Shown: one piece after another, positions 22,899 to 30,930 of the stretch
Layout of the letters: each line of letters opens with the position of its first letter
Position numbering within the stretch: position 1 is the stretch's first letter
From: DASZPL01 sp035550315
GTDB lineage: Bacteria; Actinomycetota; Actinomycetes; JAFAQI01
Length of the DNA stretch: 36,438 bases
NCBI GenBank assembly: GCA_035550315.1
Contig: DASZPL010000170.1
Location: 1-36,438 of the forward strand
Reading direction: 5' to 3'
Made by a program: the position numbers and the translations under genes
The notes under the pieces: model-generated
The model's database searches: none
What the model saw: only the letters and a program-made list of their open reading frames with translations
What the model was told of the DNA's origin: nothing

Positions 22899-24050
22899 AT
22901 GAGCTCGATCGACCTGGGGATGCCCGAGGCGCCACCGGCCCCCCTCGCGGCCCGGCGGCAGAGCCGGCAGATCCGGGTAGGCGACGTGCTCGTCGGCGGT
23001 GGAGCGCCGGTCAGCGTGCAGTCGATGACCACGACGCTGACCGCTGACGTCAACGCCACGCTCCAGCAGATTGCCGAGCTGACCGCGGCCGGTTGCCAGA
23101 TCGTGCGGGTCGCCTGCCCGAGCCAGGACGACGCCGACGCGCTGCCGGAGATCGCGAAGCACTCGCAGATCCCGGTCATCGCCGACATCCACTTCCAGCC
23201 CAAGTACGTCTTCGCCGCGATCGACGCGGGCTGTGCCGCGGTCCGGGTGAACCCGGGCAACATCAAGCAGTTCGACGACAAGATCGCCGAGATCGCCCGC
23301 GCTGCGGCGGGAGCCGGCGTCCCGATCCGGATCGGCGTCAACGCCGGCTCGCTGGACAAGCGGCTGCTGGCCAAGCACGGCAAGGCCACCCCGGAGGCGC
23401 TGGTCGAAAGCGCGCTGTGGGAGTGCTCGCTGTTCGAAGAGCACGGCTTCCGCGACCTGAAGATCTCGGTCAAGCACCACGACCCGGTCGTGATGATCGC
23501 GGCGTACCGCCTGCTCGCCGAGCGTTGCGACTATCCGCTGCACCTCGGCGTGACCGAGGCCGGGCCGGCGTTCCAGGGGACGGTGAAGTCCGCGGTCGCG
23601 TTCGGCGCGCTGCTCGCCGAGGGCATCGGCGACACCATCCGGGTCTCGTTGTCGGCCCCGCCGGTCGAAGAGGTCAAGGTCGGCATCGCCATCCTGGAGT
23701 CGCTGGGCCTGCGGCAGCGCCGGCTGGAGATCGTGTCCTGCCCGTCGTGCGGCCGCGCGCAGGTCGACGTCTACACCTTGGCCGAGAAGGTGCAGGCCGG
23801 CCTCGACGGCCTGACCGTCCCGCTGCGGGTTGCGGTCATGGGCTGCGTCGTGAACGGGCCGGGGGAGGCGCGCGAGGCCGACCTCGGGGTCGCCTCCGGC
23901 AACGGCAAGGGCCAGATCTTCGTTAAGGGCGAGGTCATCAAGACCGTCCCCGAACACCAGATCGTCGAGACCCTCGTGGCCGAGGCGCTCCGGCTCGCCG
24001 ACGAGATGGGCACCGACGCGCAGGGCCAGCCTGCCGTCACCGTCGGCTGA
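22899..24050 (+). CDS. ispG: 4-hydroxy-3-methylbut-2-en-1-yl diphosphate synthase
   Basis: 383 residues. IspG turns MEcPP into HMBPP with a [4Fe-4S] cluster, the penultimate MEP-pathway step. Cluster ligands Cys281, Cys284 (SCPSCGRAQVD) and Cys316 with Glu323 (MGCVVNGPGEA) show the same spacing as E. coli Cys270, Cys273, Cys305 and Glu312. The TIM-barrel part has SVQSMTTTLTADVNATLQQI, ADIHFQPKYVFAAID, VRVNPGNIKQFDDK and GVNAGSLDKRL. GAGGGAG at 22889-22895 is the ribosome-binding site for the ATG. Works with Dxr two genes upstream. Confidence 0.97.
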   Translation: MSSIDLGMPEAPPAPLAARRQSRQIRVGDVLVGGGAPVSVQSMTTTLTADVNATLQQIAELTAAGCQIVRVACPSQDDADALPEIAKHSQIPVIADIHFQPKYVFAAIDAGCAAVRVNPGNIKQFDDKIAEIARAAAGAGVPIRIGVNAGSLDKRLLAKHGKATPEALVESALWECSLFEEHGFRDLKISVKHHDPVVMIAAYRLLAERCDYPLHLGVTEAGPAFQGTVKSAVAFGALLAEGIGDTIRVSLSAPPVEEVKVGIAILESLGLRQRRLEIVSCPSCGRAQVDVYTLAEKVQAGLDGLTVPLRVAVMGCVVNGPGEAREADLGVASGNGKGQIFVKGEVIKTVPEHQIVETLVAEALRLADEMGTDAQGQPAVTVG

Positions 24051-24066
24051 CACTGCGGGGTCATCC

Positions 24067-24891
24067 GTGCGGGTGCTCGACGACCGCGACCTGCCGGCGG
24101 TGCTCGACCTGCTGAACCGCGACCCGGTCGGCAACGTCTTCGTGCTCTCCCGGCGGGCCGCGGGCAGCCTCGACCCGCGGCTGCTGGGCGGCGAGATGTG
24201 GGGGTACGACGCCGGCGGCCGGCTGGCCGCGATCTGCTATGCCGGCGCCAACCTGGTCCCGGCCGCGGACGACGCGGCGGCGCTGGCGGAGTTCGCCGAC
24301 CACGCCCGGCGGCGCGGCCGGCGGTGCTCGTCGATCGTCGGGCACGCCGACTCGGTCGCGGCGCTGTGGCGGCGGTTGCGCCCCTCCTGGGGACCCGAGC
24401 GGGAGGCGCGGCTGTGCCAGCCGCTGCTCGCGATGGTTGCACCGTCGCGCCTTGCCCCCGACCCGCAGGTGCGGCGGCTGCGCCCGGACGAGCTCGACCT
24501 GCTGCTGCCGGCGAGCGTCGCCATGTTCACCGAGGAGGTCGGGGTCTCACCGCTCGGCAACGACGGCGGCTCTCGTTACCGCGCGCGGCTGCGCGAGCTG
24601 CTGGAACGCGGCCGGTCGTTCGCTCGGGTCGAGGACGGCAAGGTCGTGTTCAAGGCCGACGTCGGTGCGGCGACCGCTGCCGCCTGCCAGTTGCAGGGGG
24701 TCTGGGTCGAGCCGTCGTGGCGCGGCCGGGGCATCGCGGCGGCGGCGATGTCCGCCGTGGTCGCGGCCTGCCTGCAGGACGTCGCGCCGACGGTCTCGCT
24801 CTACGTCAACGACTACAACGTCCGCGCCCGCCGTACCTATCAGCGCGTCGGCTTCGAACAAGTCGGAACCTTCGCCTCGATCCTGTTCTGA
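24067..24891 (+). CDS. DUF4081-GNAT acetyltransferase family protein
   Basis: 274 residues. The N-terminal half (1-130: VLDDRDLPAVLDLLNRDPVGNVFVLSRR...) resembles the DUF4081 domain, and the C-terminal half is a GNAT fold with motif A QGVWVEPSWRGRGIAAAAMSAVVAACL (about 217-243), whose RGRGIA binds acetyl-CoA pyrophosphate, and NDYNVRARRTYQRVGFEQVGTFASILF at the end. This two-domain protein follows ispG in many actinobacteria; its substrate is unknown. GTG start 16 bases after the ispG stop, no clear Shine-Dalgarno. A 15-base palindrome spans its stop codon. Confidence 0.88.
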   Translation: MRVLDDRDLPAVLDLLNRDPVGNVFVLSRRAAGSLDPRLLGGEMWGYDAGGRLAAICYAGANLVPAADDAAALAEFADHARRRGRRCSSIVGHADSVAALWRRLRPSWGPEREARLCQPLLAMVAPSRLAPDPQVRRLRPDELDLLLPASVAMFTEEVGVSPLGNDGGSRYRARLRELLERGRSFARVEDGKVVFKADVGAATAAACQLQGVWVEPSWRGRGIAAAAMSAVVAACLQDVAPTVSLYVNDYNVRARRTYQRVGFEQVGTFASILF

Positions 24892-24896
24892 ACAGG
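24882..24896. repeat. 15-bp palindrome over the GNAT stop codon
   Basis: CCTGTTC (24882-24888), T, GAACAGG (24890-24896), perfect arms of 7. It lies about 90 bases before the start of the peptide-transporter operon. It could be an operator of that operon or a weak terminator stem for GNAT (no T-run follows). Confidence 0.4.
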
Positions 24897-24983
24897 TAAC
24901 GATCGGGTCGCAACGGCGCCCGGTCATTGCCCCAACAGCCTGGTTCCGGTTGACTGCGCCTGTTGCCTAACGGGAGGTGGGTC

Positions 24984-26582
24984 ATGGGTCGGTCACGTGG
25001 CCGGTTCGCATTCGCTGCCGGGATCGGAGCGATTGCCTTAGTCGCCGCGGCGTGCGGAAGCAGCAGTAGCGGCGGCAGCCCGAGCTCCGGATCGTCGAGC
25101 GGCTCGACCAACTCGAGCGCACAGATCACGCTCGGCACCACGGACAGCATCGTCTCGGCCGACCCGGCCGGTGCCTACGACCTGCCGTCATGGACGCTGA
25201 TGTACAACGTCTACCAAACGCTGCTCGGCGTACCACCCGGCACCAGCAACATCGAGCCGCAGGCGGCAAGCTGCGCCTGGCACGGCAAGACGACGTACGT
25301 CTGCACGATGAAGTCGGGTCAGGCCTTCTCGAACGGCGACCCGGTGACCGCGCAGGACGTGGTCTTCTCGTTCAACCGAGTGTTGAAGATCAAGAGCCCG
25401 GACGGCCCGTCGAGCCTGTTCGCGCCGATGAAGAGCGTCACCGCCAAGGGCAACACCGTGACGTTCAAGCTGAACGCGCCTGACGCGGCCTGGCCGTACG
25501 TCCTCACCACCGCTGCCGGCTCGATCGTCGACTCGAAGGTGTTCCCGGCCAACAAGCTGCTGGCCGACAGCAAGATCGTCGGTTCCGGGCCGTACCAGCT
25601 GTCGCAGTACACGCCGAACCAGCTCGCCCAGTTCACGCCGAACCCGCACTACGGCGGCACCGACCAGCTGCACAACGGCGGCTTCATCGTGAAGTACGAG
25701 CAGGACGCCTCGACGCTGGTGTCGGACGCGCAGTCCGGCGGCGTCGACATCGCCTACCGCACGCTGGACCCGACTCAGCTGCAGGCGCTCGGCAACACCA
25801 GCGGACTGTCGCTGGTGCAGGGCAAGGGCATCGAGATCCGCTACATGGTGTTCAACCAGAAGCTGCAGCCCGGCAACGGCAAGGCGCAGCAGCTGGCGAT
25901 CCGGCAGGCGGCGGCGCAGGTCATCAACCGCTCGACCATCGCCTCGAAGATCTACCACGGCACCGTGCAGCCGAGCTACTCGATCGTCCCGCAGGGCTTG
26001 AACGGTGCGACGGCGGCGTTCCAGACGGCGTACGGCGCCGGCCCGAACGTCGCGGCCGCGAAGGCGGCGTTGCAGAAGGCGCACGTGCAGACGCCGGTGA
26101 AGTTCACCCTCTGGTACAACACCAACCACTACAACGACACCGATGTGGCGACCGAGCTGCAGCGCGAGCTGAACGCCAGTGGCCTGTTCCAGGTCTCGTT
26201 GAAGTCGGCCGAGTGGAGCACCTACGACAACGCCGCGTTGACCGACCAGTACCCGGTGTTCCTGTTCGGTTGGTTCCCGGACTACCCGGACGCCGACGAC
26301 TACACGGGCCCGTTCTTCCCGTGCAAGACGGCATTCCTCAACGACCACTACTGCAACCCGCAGGTCGACCATTTGATCTCGGCCGAGGAGGCGTCGACCA
26401 GCAAGACGGCGCGGGACCAGGCGTTCGCCCAGATGCAGACCATCCTCGCCAAGGATGTGCCGCTGATCCCGATCTGGCAGGGCGGTCAGGTCGCCGCGGT
26501 GCACGACGGCATCACCGGCGTGCAGGCGACGCTGGACCCGTCGTACACCTTCCGGTTCTGGCTCATCGGCAAGTCGTCGTAG
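24984..26582 (+). CDS. Peptide ABC transporter substrate-binding lipoprotein (SBP family 5)
   Basis: 532 residues. A type II lipoprotein signal: GRSRGRFAFAAGIGAIALVAAACG with lipobox LVAAAC... and acylated Cys24, then a Ser/Gly linker to about 46 that keeps the domain away from the membrane. The body is a DppA/OppA-type binding protein (LGTTDSIVSADPAGAYDLPSW, LYNVYQTLLG, SFNRVLKIKSPDGPSS, VGSGPYQLSQYTPNQ, EIRYMVFNQ, FGWFPDYPDADDY). The usual ligand class is di- or oligopeptides, but related proteins bind nickel or heme. GGAGG at 24973-24977, 6 bases before ATG, is the ribosome-binding site; a TTG at 24963 in frame was not used. First gene of the importer operon. Confidence 0.93.
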   Translation: MGRSRGRFAFAAGIGAIALVAAACGSSSSGGSPSSGSSSGSTNSSAQITLGTTDSIVSADPAGAYDLPSWTLMYNVYQTLLGVPPGTSNIEPQAASCAWHGKTTYVCTMKSGQAFSNGDPVTAQDVVFSFNRVLKIKSPDGPSSLFAPMKSVTAKGNTVTFKLNAPDAAWPYVLTTAAGSIVDSKVFPANKLLADSKIVGSGPYQLSQYTPNQLAQFTPNPHYGGTDQLHNGGFIVKYEQDASTLVSDAQSGGVDIAYRTLDPTQLQALGNTSGLSLVQGKGIEIRYMVFNQKLQPGNGKAQQLAIRQAAAQVINRSTIASKIYHGTVQPSYSIVPQGLNGATAAFQTAYGAGPNVAAAKAALQKAHVQTPVKFTLWYNTNHYNDTDVATELQRELNASGLFQVSLKSAEWSTYDNAALTDQYPVFLFGWFPDYPDADDYTGPFFPCKTAFLNDHYCNPQVDHLISAEEASTSKTARDQAFAQMQTILAKDVPLIPIWQGGQVAAVHDGITGVQATLDPSYTFRFWLIGKSS

Positions 26583-26601
26583 GGAGCGGCACGCTGATCT
26601 C

Positions 26602-27630
26602 ATGACGGGGACGGGCGGCAGCCTGCGCCGCTATCTAGTGACGCGGCTGCTGCTCGTCATCCCGATGGTGTTGATCCTGCTCACCGTCGTGTTCGTGTTG
26701 ATGCGGGTCGCACCCGGCAACCCGATCCAGGCCGCGCTCGGCGGTCACCTCTCGGCCGCGCAGCTGAAGGTGCGCGAGCATGCCGCGGGGTTCGACAAGC
26801 CGTTGATCGTGCAGTACGGCGAGTACCTCAAGCAGGTGTTCAGCGGCAACTTCGGCACCACGATCAGCAATAACCAGCCGGTCACGCAGATCATCTCGCT
26901 CAACGGCGCGGCGACCCTCGAGCTCACGTTCTGCGCGATGGTCGTCGCGGTCGCCGTCGGCTTGCCGCTCGGCATGCTGGCCGCACGGATGCGCGACACC
27001 TGGGTGGACACCGCGACGCGGTTGTTCGGCATCGTGATCTACGCGGCGCCGATCTTCTTCCTCGGGCTGCTGGCGCAGGAGCTGTTCGGCCACGTCTTAC
27101 ACGTGCTGCCGACCAACAGCCAAGCGTCGGTGCTGACCCAGATCACGATCAAGCCGCACACCAACATCCTGATTCTCGACGCGATGATCGACGGCAAGTG
27201 GGGCGCGCTGCCGGACCTGATCAAGCACCTGATCCTGCCGGCGTTCACGCTCGGGCTGGTGATCGCCGGCGTGGTGTTGCGGCTGGTGCGGATCAACGTG
27301 ATCCAGACGCTGCGCGGCGACTACGTCGAAGCCGCCCGCGCCCGCGGCATCCGCGAACGCGGTGTCGTGGTCCGGCATGCGTTGCGCAACGCCATGGTGC
27401 CGATCGTCACCGTGACCGGCCTGCAGGCGGCGCTGCTGCTGTCCGGCGCCGTGCTCACCGAGGAGACGTTCAACTGGCCGGGCATCGGCAACCGGCTGGT
27501 CTTCTACTTGGAGAACCGCGACTACATCGCGGTGCAGGGCATCGTGACCATCTTCACGCTGGCCGTCGTGGCGATCAGCCTGCTGATCGACGTCATCAAC
27601 GCGTGGATCGACCCGCGGGTCAGGTACTGA
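26602..27630 (+). CDS. Peptide ABC transporter permease (DppB type)
   Basis: 342 residues. A membrane subunit with an N-terminal helix (RRYLVTRLLLVIPMVLILLTVVFVLMRVAPGNPI), a periplasm-side loop to about 95, and five further helices. The EAA loop that contacts the ATPase is YVEAARARGIRERGVVVRHALRNAMVPIV; GIGNRLVFYLENRDYIAVQGIV near the C-terminus is typical of DppB. The segment PTNSQASVLTQITIKPHTNILILDAMIDGKWGALPDLIKHLILPAF is a longer extracellular loop than in E. coli. The ATG lies 19 bases after the lipoprotein stop. TGA overlaps the ATG of the next gene. Confidence 0.94.
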   Translation: MTGTGGSLRRYLVTRLLLVIPMVLILLTVVFVLMRVAPGNPIQAALGGHLSAAQLKVREHAAGFDKPLIVQYGEYLKQVFSGNFGTTISNNQPVTQIISLNGAATLELTFCAMVVAVAVGLPLGMLAARMRDTWVDTATRLFGIVIYAAPIFFLGLLAQELFGHVLHVLPTNSQASVLTQITIKPHTNILILDAMIDGKWGALPDLIKHLILPAFTLGLVIAGVVLRLVRINVIQTLRGDYVEAARARGIRERGVVVRHALRNAMVPIVTVTGLQAALLLSGAVLTEETFNWPGIGNRLVFYLENRDYIAVQGIVTIFTLAVVAISLLIDVINAWIDPRVRY

Positions 27631-29639
27631 TGACGGTCACCGCGACGCTGCCGACCCGGCCCGGACGGATGTCCGGCGCCAAGCGCGCGCTGCAACCGTT
27701 GTTCGCGGCGCGCGGGATGCCGCGCGTGCTGCTGTGGGTCGGCCTGGTGCTGACGTTCGTGTTCGTGGTGTTCGCGATCTTCGCGCCGCTGATCGCGCCG
27801 TACGGGTTCAACCAGTACACCGTGCACGGCCATCGCTTCCCGCAACAGGCGGCACCGTCGCTGCACCACCTGCTCGGCACGACGGTGCAGTCCGACGACG
27901 TCCTGTCCCGGGTGATCTGGGGCGCGCGGTCCTCGGTCGAGGTCGTTGCGGTGTCGCTCGCCGTCTCGCTCGTCATCGGCGTGCCGCTCGGGCTGATCTC
28001 CGGCTACTTCGGCGGCTGGCTCGACCGGGTCCTGGTGCTGGTCAACGACTCGCTGATCGCGTTCCCCTACCTGCTGCTCGCGATCGTTGTCGCGTTCCTG
28101 CTGCAGGGCTCGGTCGGCGGCGGCGTGCTGACCGCCGCCTTCGCGATCACCGTGATCTACATCCCGCAGTACTTCCGGGTGGTGCGCAACACCGTGCTTT
28201 CAGTCCGGGAGGAGCCGTACGTCGAGGCCGGCCGCATCCTCGGCGCCCGGCCCGGCACGGTGATCCGCCGCTATGTGTTCGGCAACGTCATCCAGTCGGT
28301 GCCGGTGCTCGCCTCGCTCAACGCCGCCGACGCCATCCTGACGCTGGCCGCGTTGTCGTTCCTCGGCATCGGCATCGACCCGTCGGCCGCCTCCGAGTGG
28401 GGCTACGACATCCAGCGCGGCATCTCCGACGCGCAGGCCGGCATCTGGTGGACGGGGCTGTTCCCGGGTCTGGCGATCATCCTCACCGTCACCGGGCTCA
28501 CGCTGGTCGGCGAGAGCCTCAACGACACCATCAACCCGCTGCTGCGGCAGCGCCGGTTCCGCCGGATCACGCTGCCGCCCGAGGTCGCGGCCGGCACCGG
28601 CGGTGCCGGGGGACTGGCGGCGCCGGTGCTGCAGGTGCGCGACCTGCGGGTCTGGTACGGCACCGAGCGCGGGCCGGTGCGCGCCGTTGACGGCGTCAAC
28701 CTCGACATCCGCCGCGGCGAGACGTTGGGGCTGGTCGGCGAGTCCGGTTGCGGCAAGTCGACGCTGGGTCGTGGCCTGCTCGGCCTGCTCCCCGAAGGCG
28801 CGCACCGTGCCGGGTCGGTCAGCCTCGACGGTCAGGACCTGCTCGACCTCAGCCCGGCCGAGCTGCGCTGGCTGCGCGGCCCGTCGCTCGGGATGATCTT
28901 CCAGGAGCCGATGACCCGGCTCAACCCGCTGATGAGCATCCGCGACCACTTCAGCGAGACGCTGCGCGCCCACGAGGTCGGGATGCCGGCCGAGGAGATC
29001 CGGCGCCGCTCGCTCGACGCGCTCGGCGCGATGGGCATCCCGCCGACCCGGTTCAACAACTATCCGTACGAGTTCTCGGGCGGCATGCGGCAGCGCATCC
29101 TGATCGCGCTGTCGCTGGTGCTCCAGCCGAAGTTGGTCGTCGCGGACGAACCGACCACGGCGCTCGACGTACTGGTCGAGGCGCAGATCATCTCGATCCT
29201 CGCCGACATCAAGCGCAACTTCGACACCGCGATCCTGTTCATCACCCACAACCTCGGGATCATCGCCGAGGCCTGTGACCGGGTGGCGGTGATGTACGCC
29301 GGGCGGATCGTCGAGCAAGGCGGCGTCGCGGACGTCTTCAGCGCGCCGCAGCACCCCTATACGCAGGAGCTCCTGGCGTCCACGATCAGCCTTTCGACCA
29401 CCGGCCTGCACTACATCCCGGGTGCGCCGCCCGATCTGGTCGAGCCGCCACCGGGCTGCCGGTTCCACCCCCGCTGCCCGCACGCCATGCGGGTCTGCCG
29501 CGACCAGTTCCCGGTGCCGGTCGATGTCGGTCTCGACCATCCGGTGGAGTGCTGGTTGCACGGTCCGCAGTCGCTGATCCCCGACGGCGCCACCGAGCCG
29601 CTGCCGCGAGCCGACATCGGGACGGCCGATGAGGCCTGA
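27630..29639 (+). CDS. Fused peptide ABC transporter permease-ATPase (DppC-DppD)
   Basis: 669 residues with two functions in one chain. Residues 1-305 are a DppC-type permease: helix at about 33-57, SVEVVAVSLAVSLVIGVPLGLISGYFGGWLD, EAA loop YVEAGRILGARPGTVIRRYVFGNV (197-220). A Gly/Ala linker (about 318-332) leads to a complete ABC ATPase: Walker A GESGCGKST (370-378), Q-loop in IFQEP (423-427), signature FSGGMRQR (482-489), Walker B LVVADEP (502-508), His540. The oligopeptide C-terminal domain with Cys610, Cys616, Cys623, Cys641 (GCRFHPRCPHAMRVC) could bind Fe-S or zinc. No stop or frameshift lies between the two parts, so the fusion is real in this sequence. ATG uses the last base of the permease stop. 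Confidence 0.94.
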   Translation: MTVTATLPTRPGRMSGAKRALQPLFAARGMPRVLLWVGLVLTFVFVVFAIFAPLIAPYGFNQYTVHGHRFPQQAAPSLHHLLGTTVQSDDVLSRVIWGARSSVEVVAVSLAVSLVIGVPLGLISGYFGGWLDRVLVLVNDSLIAFPYLLLAIVVAFLLQGSVGGGVLTAAFAITVIYIPQYFRVVRNTVLSVREEPYVEAGRILGARPGTVIRRYVFGNVIQSVPVLASLNAADAILTLAALSFLGIGIDPSAASEWGYDIQRGISDAQAGIWWTGLFPGLAIILTVTGLTLVGESLNDTINPLLRQRRFRRITLPPEVAAGTGGAGGLAAPVLQVRDLRVWYGTERGPVRAVDGVNLDIRRGETLGLVGESGCGKSTLGRGLLGLLPEGAHRAGSVSLDGQDLLDLSPAELRWLRGPSLGMIFQEPMTRLNPLMSIRDHFSETLRAHEVGMPAEEIRRRSLDALGAMGIPPTRFNNYPYEFSGGMRQRILIALSLVLQPKLVVADEPTTALDVLVEAQIISILADIKRNFDTAILFITHNLGIIAEACDRVAVMYAGRIVEQGGVADVFSAPQHPYTQELLASTISLSTTGLHYIPGAPPDLVEPPPGCRFHPRCPHAMRVCRDQFPVPVDVGLDHPVECWLHGPQSLIPDGATEPLPRADIGTADEA

Positions 29640-30921
29640 ACCCGTGACCGACGCGGCGCCGCTGGTCGAGGTGGCCGACCTCAAGGTCCACTTCGGGCTG
29701 CGGGGCAGCTTCGTGCAGCGGATGGCGGGCCACGACGTCGGCACCGTCAAGGCGGTCGACGGCGTGTCGTTCACGCTGCGCCGCGGCGAGGTGCTCGGGA
29801 TCGTCGGCGAGTCGGGCAGTGGCAAGACGACGCTCGGTCGCGCCGTCCTCGGCGCCGCGCCGATCACCGGCGGCAGCGTCCGCTTCGACGGCGTCGAGCT
29901 GGCCGGCCTCCGGGAGTCGAAGGTGCGTCCGTTGCGGCGTCGGATGCAGATGGTCTTCCAAGATCCGAACGCGTCACTCAACCCGGCGATGAACCTGCTC
30001 GCCGCGGTCGGCCATCCGCTGAAGATCCATGGCATCGCGACCGAGCCCGACGACATCCGGCAGCGGGTGACCACCGCTCTCGAGCGGGTCGGGCTGGCGC
30101 CGGTCGAGCGCTACCTCGACAAGTTCCCCGGCGACCTGTCCGGCGGCCAGAAGCAGCGCGCGGTGCTCGCCCGAGCGATCATCGGCGGTCCCGACCTGCT
30201 GGTCGCCGACGAGCCGGTGTCGATGCTCGACATGAGCGTGCGGGCGAAGATCCTCGAGCTGATGCTCGACCTGAAACGCGATCTCGGGCTCACCTACATC
30301 TACGTGACGCACGACCTGGCAACCGCGAAGTTCTTCTGCGACACCATCGCGATCATGTACCTCGGCCGGATCGTCGAGTACGGCGCGGCCGAGCAGATCT
30401 ACGCCGAGCCGCGCCATCCCTACACCCGGTCGCTGCTCGCCGCGATCCCCGAGCCGGATCCGTCGCGGAGCGTGCCGCGCGACCTGCCGCGCGGCGAGGT
30501 GCCGGACGCGGCCAGCCCGCCGAGCGGCTGCTCGTTCCATCCCCGTTGCCCGGCGGCGTTCGAGATCTGCGGCTGGGACAGCCGCGACCTCCGCGAGCTG
30601 ATCGAGCGGCACTGGGCGAGCAAACCGGCGGAGCAGTTCGAGCAGGAGCGCCGGATGATCCGCAACCTGGACCGGCTCGACGCGCCGGCCAGCACCGCGC
30701 AGCTGACCGCCGGCGGCGGGCATCCGCCCGCGGCCGTTGCCGGGTTGCTGGACGAGCTGCGGGCGGAGCGGCCGGACGAACCGATCTGGCAAGGCGTCGA
30801 GGGCGTGCAACCGACCGACGCCGGCGTCGAGGTGCGCTTCCGCGAGGACTTCATCGACCCGCCGCTCTACGACGCCGACGGCACCAAGGTCGCGTGCCTG
30901 CTCTATCGACCGGTCACATAA
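29629..30921 (+). CDS. Peptide ABC transporter ATPase (DppF type) with C-terminal extension
   Basis: 430 residues. Walker A GESGSGKTT, Q-loop MVFQDPNASLNP, signature LSGGQKQR, Walker B LLVADEP, and VTHD make a complete ATPase; the Cys-rich oligopeptide domain (GCSFHPRCPAAFEIC) follows at about 303-317. After it the protein runs on for about 105 residues (AEQFEQERRMIRNLDRLDAP..., ending VACLLYRPVT), absent in E. coli DppF (about 335 residues). It overlaps the preceding gene by 11 bases; a GTG at 29644 is an alternative start. It should pair with the fused ATPase domain as a heterodimer. Its TAA begins the probable -10 of proS. Confidence 0.92.
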   Translation: MRPEPVTDAAPLVEVADLKVHFGLRGSFVQRMAGHDVGTVKAVDGVSFTLRRGEVLGIVGESGSGKTTLGRAVLGAAPITGGSVRFDGVELAGLRESKVRPLRRRMQMVFQDPNASLNPAMNLLAAVGHPLKIHGIATEPDDIRQRVTTALERVGLAPVERYLDKFPGDLSGGQKQRAVLARAIIGGPDLLVADEPVSMLDMSVRAKILELMLDLKRDLGLTYIYVTHDLATAKFFCDTIAIMYLGRIVEYGAAEQIYAEPRHPYTRSLLAAIPEPDPSRSVPRDLPRGEVPDAASPPSGCSFHPRCPAAFEICGWDSRDLRELIERHWASKPAEQFEQERRMIRNLDRLDAPASTAQLTAGGGHPPAAVAGLLDELRAERPDEPIWQGVEGVQPTDAGVEVRFREDFIDPPLYDADGTKVACLLYRPVT

Positions 30922-30924
30922 CCT
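30919..30924 (+). promoter_or_regulatory. Possible -10 for a leaderless proS transcript
   Basis: TAACCT, of which TAA is the stop of the preceding ATPase, lies 6 bases before the proS ATG and fits TANNNT. proS has no Shine-Dalgarno in its 9-base gap. No clear -35. This would give an essential gene its own start of transcription, separate from the transporter operon. Confidence 0.35.
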
Positions 30925-30930
30925 CGGCGC

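Noticed and set aside
21234..24134. Long minus-strand frame opposite dxr, rseP and ispG
   Set aside because: Shadow of three conserved genes, biased composition, no domain.
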